Assembly: GCA_959347315.1 (NCBI GenBank)
Contig: OY365807.1
Coordinates: 13,529,307 to 13,593,306, forward strand
From: Bimastos eiseni
Taxonomy: Eukaryota > Annelida > Clitellata > Crassiclitellata > Lumbricidae
DNA: 64,000 bases
Reading direction: 5' to 3'
This document shows, piece after piece, positions 59,601 through 64,000 of this stretch. Position 1 is the first letter of the stretch; each line of letters opens with the position of its first letter. The notes under the pieces were generated by a model. The model was given only the letters and a program-made list of their open reading frames with translations. It searched no databases and was not told the origin of the DNA. The position numbers and the translations under genes are program-made.

Positions 59601-62600
59601 CTTCGTGTCATTGTTAATGATGGTCCAATAAATTATGTAGGCAGAAGATAATCGCCAAGCGATTGCTTATTTGATTTTATATTAGCCTATTGATTTTCTA
59701 AATTCAACCCTTGATAGAGACATCTCCACCGATGAACAATCGCCAAACAGGTTCGATTAGCCACCAATGATATCCATATATATATATATGTATACATATA
59801 TATAAATATATAAGGCCTACAAGTAGTCGAAATAAAGCCATCAGTCAGAACTAAGTGCATCACACAATCGCAATGTAGTCTGGGAAAATAGAACAAGTGG
59901 TTACAACGCTTTTCAACATCAACTGCATATCTCTCTGTCGATCTGTCTCTGTCACTCTGTGTCTCTGTCTCTGTTTCTGTATTTGATTGTCTCTCTTACT
60001 GAACAACCCTCTGACTTGACGCTACGCTCTGCGCTTAGTTTCAGAGTATCGCTTGAAACATTTTCTGTTTTTAATTGATATTTTGCGTAGGCTATTCTTG
60101 CATTTCTGTCGCATCAAAAGCCGTTAATCTTTGGATGCATTGCCTCAAGAGTAGACCTATACCCATTTCATGGTGACGCTTTGTCATTGTGCCGTCATCA
60201 AACAACCAACCTCCGCAGGCAAATAAAGCTTTAATTCGCCTTCTTGTTTGTTCATCCTTCAATCGGGAATGCAATCCCCTTAGAAATACTCTTGATATAC
60301 GAAGAAGTAACAAGCCTTCGTTCACACGCTGCTCGAGTCTGATATAAATCATTGTGGTTTGGATGTTATGCTAGACTTCTTAAGGGGGCATCGTATAAAT
60401 TTAAAAAATAAATGAATCAATGACTGCGTGACCCTGACGACAAGCAGACATATAGATTAATAGACACAATAAAAATAGGGAAACATTTAGATGAATCGAC
60501 AAAAACAAATCCGAGAAGAGACAGAGAAACGAAACAACAAATAAAAGCACACAGATGGAGTGGAGAAAGGCGAAGAACGAAACAAACACAGAGACGGAGG
60601 CAGAGCGACAAGTAAGAATACGGAAAACAGAGAAAAGGGACCAAAATACAGGGAGGCAAAGGATCACTTCAGCCACCACTTGACTCACAGCGCCAATCAA
60701 TTTCCTTGTAATTATTTTAATCGTATCAAGTTGCACTAATTAAATGCGTCATTATAATTTATGATGCAGATCAAACTGACCAGTAGTCACAGCCACGTAA
60801 AGCGGAGCCCATACCATAATAATCAGGACGCTCAGCAATGTTTAATTTTCTTCCAGGGGTTTGATGCACGCTTGTATATAAACGTACGAACGTACATATG
60901 TACGTATGTATATCTGTATGTATGTATGCATGTATTTATGTAGGCCTATATAGGTATGTGCATACGTATCATATAGGTACCTGTATATGCGTAGGCATGC
61001 TCCCATGTAAGTAGGATAAGCTTTTCATGGATTGTATGTAGCATAGGCCTACATATGAAATTATGAATGTGTGTAGGCATGTGATGGCATTATGTTTTAT
61101 ATTGCGCAAAAGCATTATATAGCGCATTTCTAATCCCCCTGAAGGGGCTAGAGCTCGGCTACCTGACATATTCCTAGAAAAGAAGCTGAGTATGTTTCAA
61201 GCGTTCTGTTCTCTGACAATAAATGAACCGTGAAATTCTTGCAGAACCTGAAGTCAGGAGATCGTGACGAGAATCGCATATACGCTGACGTCACACGAGG
61301 AACGACGAAATCAACGCCCAACGACGTCGTCTCAATTTGGTAAGAAATCTAAAGTGATCGACAGGTCAATCGTACAAGTCCTAGCAGAGGTATACAATCA
61401 TGAACGTTTCTAAATGGCGGGTCAATGGCAATATTTTCCAACAAGTAGCAGACCAAGGCGCCGAGGGCAAAATATGGAAGGGGCATGGTAGGGAACTCAG
61501 TGAGTCCGTCCTCGTATATTTTTTTGGCAAAATTAAATCACAAATGCTTTATTACAAACAGTCTTATTTGTTTATCTTCATTATCAACAACTTCAATAAC
61601 GAGATAAAGATTTAGTATTACTGACTTGCTGCTATGTTGCTGGGCAGCAATTTGATTTTCAACTGATTTAGACTCAAAAAAGACCCTACCCGATCGTCCT
61701 CTTGCAGGGTCTATTGTAATGGTGAGGAGTTTGAGCCAGCGAGACGCGTTGTCCTTAAGCCCCGAATGCTACAGAATTGGGGCCTCATCTACACGGAAAT
61801 CAATCAACACATCGGACAACATTTCGGCGCAGTTCGATGGTTAGACCAATCTCATCTCATCATTTTGAAACATTGAATTAATTATCATATTGATCAAGTT
61901 GCTGATTAACTGATTGTTCGATCTATCAATTGATTGAGTAATTGATTGATTGACCAAGCAATCGATTGATATCAATCTATCAATCAAGCGATCAATAAAT
62001 AAGTCCGATCGATAGATCCTTCATTGATTAATTGGTTCAATTGGTTTCAATATCTACCACATCAATACCTATTTTATTGCCTAGCTTATTGAATACCTAT
62101 TTATTGCTTAGCTGTAGCCTATAGCTATAGATATTCAGGAGACTACTTGTGCTCTCTTGCTGGTGGATGTCTTGCAGGCAGAGCCACCTGTAGGCTTTAC
62201 ATATAATTGATTTACAACTAACTGCCTGACAGACTGAGTGATTCGGTGATTGGCTGATTGGTTAAGTTATTGGTTTGTGGTTTCTAATAGCCTATATTCC
62301 ATGGACGGCAGTTTGGTGTCGGATGTTGATCAGCTACGTACAGGTAACTTCTACGTGGCATCGTCCAGGTATTCAGGGTTCAAAACCGTTGGATATGGAG
62401 CCAGACGGTCAACGTTCAACGTATCTACTAAACTACATAATCAACGACCAAGGTAGACACATCAAATAAACAATAGCATCATCGTCATCACCATCACGAG
62501 TTCCAAAGCCAGCTGACGGTGACAGGAGTGAATGTTTAACTACATGTATTCAACTTGACATATTAGCTCTGTCTAGGCGTAGTAGGCCTACTCATAAATA

Positions 62601-62833
62601 AACTGCATGCTTACGATTACGCTTTCTACCATAGCGCCTCTGTATCACATCTCTTCTGGTTCCTATTAATTTAGATTCCCTGAGGTAGGTCTACATGATG
62701 ACATCATCGATGAACATCCGGATGGAAGTAGCAGAGGAGGAGGAGGAGTGGGAGGAGGAGAAGGAAACGATGACTTTGGCCAGATGGAATTAATTGCTCC
62801 TTCGAAGCCGAAAACGAAGAAGAAGCGCAACAG
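55345..62833 (+). CDS. DCDC2-like tandem doublecortin protein, first six coding exons
   Basis: Exons: 55345-55619, 57834-57897, 61245-61339, 61708-61839, 62291-62452, 62675-62833. Phases agree throughout and 295 codons plus two bases are read before the donor CAACAG|GTAATC. DCX domain 1 (about residues 14-92) has KKIRLYRNGD, FVLNPRQCRNYDSFLQIVT and DYVAVSNGRFKKIPY. A basic linker with a tyrosine/lysine-rich segment follows. DCX domain 2 (about 141-223) has SIWVYCNGEEF, RRVVLKPRMLQNWGLIYTEI, LYSMDGSLVSDVDQL and FYVASS...GFKTVGY. Tandem DCX domains bind microtubules. DCDC2 proteins act at cilia and kinocilia, and the same is inferred here. Exon 6 is Gly/Glu-rich and ends in KPKTKKKRNR, with the rest of the gene beyond it. 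Intron 2 has a GC donor (AAG|GCAAGT), required by phase unless a weak GAT|GTGTTG is used. DCDC2C or another DCX-family member is possible. Confidence 0.92.
56741..56777. repeat. Perfect 18-bp stem palindrome
   Basis: GACTCAAGCCACTCTAAA, one central base, then its exact reverse complement. It lies in DCDC2-like intron 1. Confidence 0.95.
56860..57785 (+). repeat. Long ATC/GTC/ACC trinucleotide microsatellite region
   Basis: Nearly one kilobase of interrupted CATCATCGTCGTCATC repeats in DCDC2-like intron 1, ending about 50 bases before exon 2. All frames on both strands stay open and give His-, Ile- or Met-rich nonsense. A shorter GTC-rich patch lies at 56490-56535. Confidence 0.95.
58170..58250. 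repeat. (TATG)n/(CATA)n tetranucleotide stretch
   Basis: Imperfect CATATATACATATGCATA repeats. Similar patches lie at 58990-59340 and 60880-61080, and at 55975-56125 in the same gene. Confidence 0.85.
58452..58640 (+). repeat. tRNA-derived SINE with (TAA)n tail
   Basis: The head has an A box (TGGCCGATCGGTTAGAGCG) and a B box (GGGTTCGAGCCTCG) at near-tRNA spacing, followed by the body CACTGTGTAGGGACCTTGAG, AAGGGCGGTATCAAATTT and a TAA/ATAA tail. It is the best copy of the family also seen at 13519-13885, 19205 and 48240. It lies inside intron 2 of the doublecortin gene. Confidence 0.8.
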
Positions 62834-62919
62834 GTAATCGTCAACTTATTAGTATCTCCGCCTATAGGAGTGATCAGGCACGCCGACAGAAATTCCGGAC
62901 TCTATAAGGCAGAGCCGTC

Positions 62920-63240
62920 ACCAAACTATTAGACTGAAGTGGGTGCGTTCTGTATAAAAAAAATGAGTTCGGTAATATTCAGATGCTCGAAATTTCGACT
63001 AATAATATTGTAATTAAGTGTCAGTAAATACAGTAATATTATATTAAAAAGGCATTCATCATAAAATGTGTATAACTGTTTATTATATGTTCCAATGGTT
63101 GATTGCGGACGTATGCTACTGATCTTGTAGTTCATATGTTTGTGTAGGTATGTTTGTATGTCGGTATGCAATATGTATCGCGACTATATATCTATTTAGC
63201 CAGGGCCATCTTATCCAGTAGGCACAGTAGGCACAGTGCC
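62920..63240 (-). repeat. Interspersed repeat, inverted copy 3
   Basis: Reverse-complemented, GAGCATCTGAATATTACCGA matches the copy at 49540-49830, and the frames read in both copies share HLNIT. It ends with GCACAGTGCCTAGGGCCTAC. Confidence 0.6.
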
Positions 63241-63759
63241 TAGGGCCTACGAAGTTATCGATCAGGGTACGAAATTTTTTAAGCTTTTTTAAATTGCAAA
63301 ATTGGAATAAGGGATATTGAATAATTGAAAATGTTTAATCATTAAATTGTAACAAAGAAGAAATTGCAAACTTATTAAATTCAAAATTGAAAGTGACTAA
63401 CTTAAGTGCTTCATCTTTTTCTTCCCTTTTCTTTCGTTTCTCAAATCCAGATTCGTGTTTTCTCTTGTATCCATCAGACATGATTTCTTTGTAAAATTAA
63501 AGTTATTGGTATTTAGTTGTTAATTTTAAAACTCTAAAAAGTCGTGACTAAAAGTATAAAACACCAAAAATCGTCCAATATTATATTTGTGGATATTGAA
63601 CATTACACCAAAAAGTGAATTGAGATTTGAAATCAGAACTGGGTGCGTTCCTGAATCACGGTTCATAGCAGACTATATTAATATTAGTGGTAGTAACATT
63701 CCTTTGTGATTCAGTATCTTTTGTAAATACAATTTGGCATTCGGAATTTATAGAAATTC

Positions 63760-63965
63760 CCACGGAGAAAGAAAGACACATGCGTGCGCGTACAAATGGG
63801 AGAAAAGCTGTAGATGTACGTAATCATTGCGATAAACTTTAAGCAACACTCAGTAACTCACACTGGAGAAAAACTTTATGCATGTAGTCAATGTAAGAAA
63901 AGTTCTTCTCGCAAAGTTCTACACTAATCAACCACAAGAAAATTCATTCTGCATAAAAACCATTC
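63760..63965 (+). pseudogene. Decayed C2H2 zinc finger fragment
   Basis: A frame at about 63843-63905 reads HSVTHTGEKLYACSQCKKSS, with the canonical TGEK linker and a CxxC pair, then runs into stops. Just upstream, HMRARTNGRK at 63779 looks like another degraded finger and linker. There are no intact histidine pairs. It is probably a processed or fossil KRAB-less C2H2 gene fragment. Confidence 0.6.
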
Positions 63966-64000
63966 ATGACTTGAAAAAAATAATGTGACTGTATGTGTCT

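Overview
This is a window of an animal nuclear genome. It is AT-rich and gene-poor, with small exons separated by kilobase introns that carry GT-AG signals, and it is full of transposon debris and microsatellites. The gene content (CARD, RING/B-box, METTL7, ZC2HC1, doublecortin), the style of the repeats and a striking excess of the palindrome TAGGCCTA suggest a marine invertebrate deuterostome, most likely an echinoderm. The species is an inference.

Layout. 1.0-12.6 kb, minus strand: a probable innate-immunity locus. It has two separate CARD exons (12.33-12.57 and 7.33-7.64 kb), a TRADD-N-like exon that reaches a stop codon (2.71-3.09 kb), and a large RING/B-box/B-box/coiled-coil (TRIM-type) exon (1.06-2.21 kb). 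Every predicted junction from the first CARD donor onward is phase 1, so these exons could be joined in more than one way. 19.4-21.2 kb, minus strand: a complete two-exon METTL7-type (TMT1) membrane methyltransferase gene. 40.74-50.32 kb, plus strand: a complete nine-exon ZC2HC1 (C2HC zinc finger) gene of 391 codons, reconstructed with all phases agreeing. 55.35-62.83 kb, plus strand: the first six coding exons of a DCDC2-like tandem doublecortin gene, including a predicted GC-AG intron. The gene continues beyond 62.83 kb or uses exons I could not see.

The rest is mobile and repeated DNA. It includes two LINE relics (7.98-9.18 kb minus, 33.7-36.4 kb plus), a Gypsy-like solo LTR with a 4-bp target duplication (10.40-11.33 kb), and four hAT-like non-autonomous elements with near-identical flanking duplications, plus a hAT transposase relic. 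There is a nested Harbinger-like element with a TTA duplication. There is also an unusual family of foldback elements whose inverted ends are themselves tandem arrays of a TGTCGCAAT-type unit. Further repeats are long palindromes, minisatellites, tRNA-derived SINEs and a composite repeat block at 27.2-30.2 kb.

The four genes have no evident functional link, apart from the CARD and RING exons, which look like parts of one immune gene or of two adjacent ones. Exon boundaries were read by eye from splice consensus and reading frame. Transcript data would be decisive.
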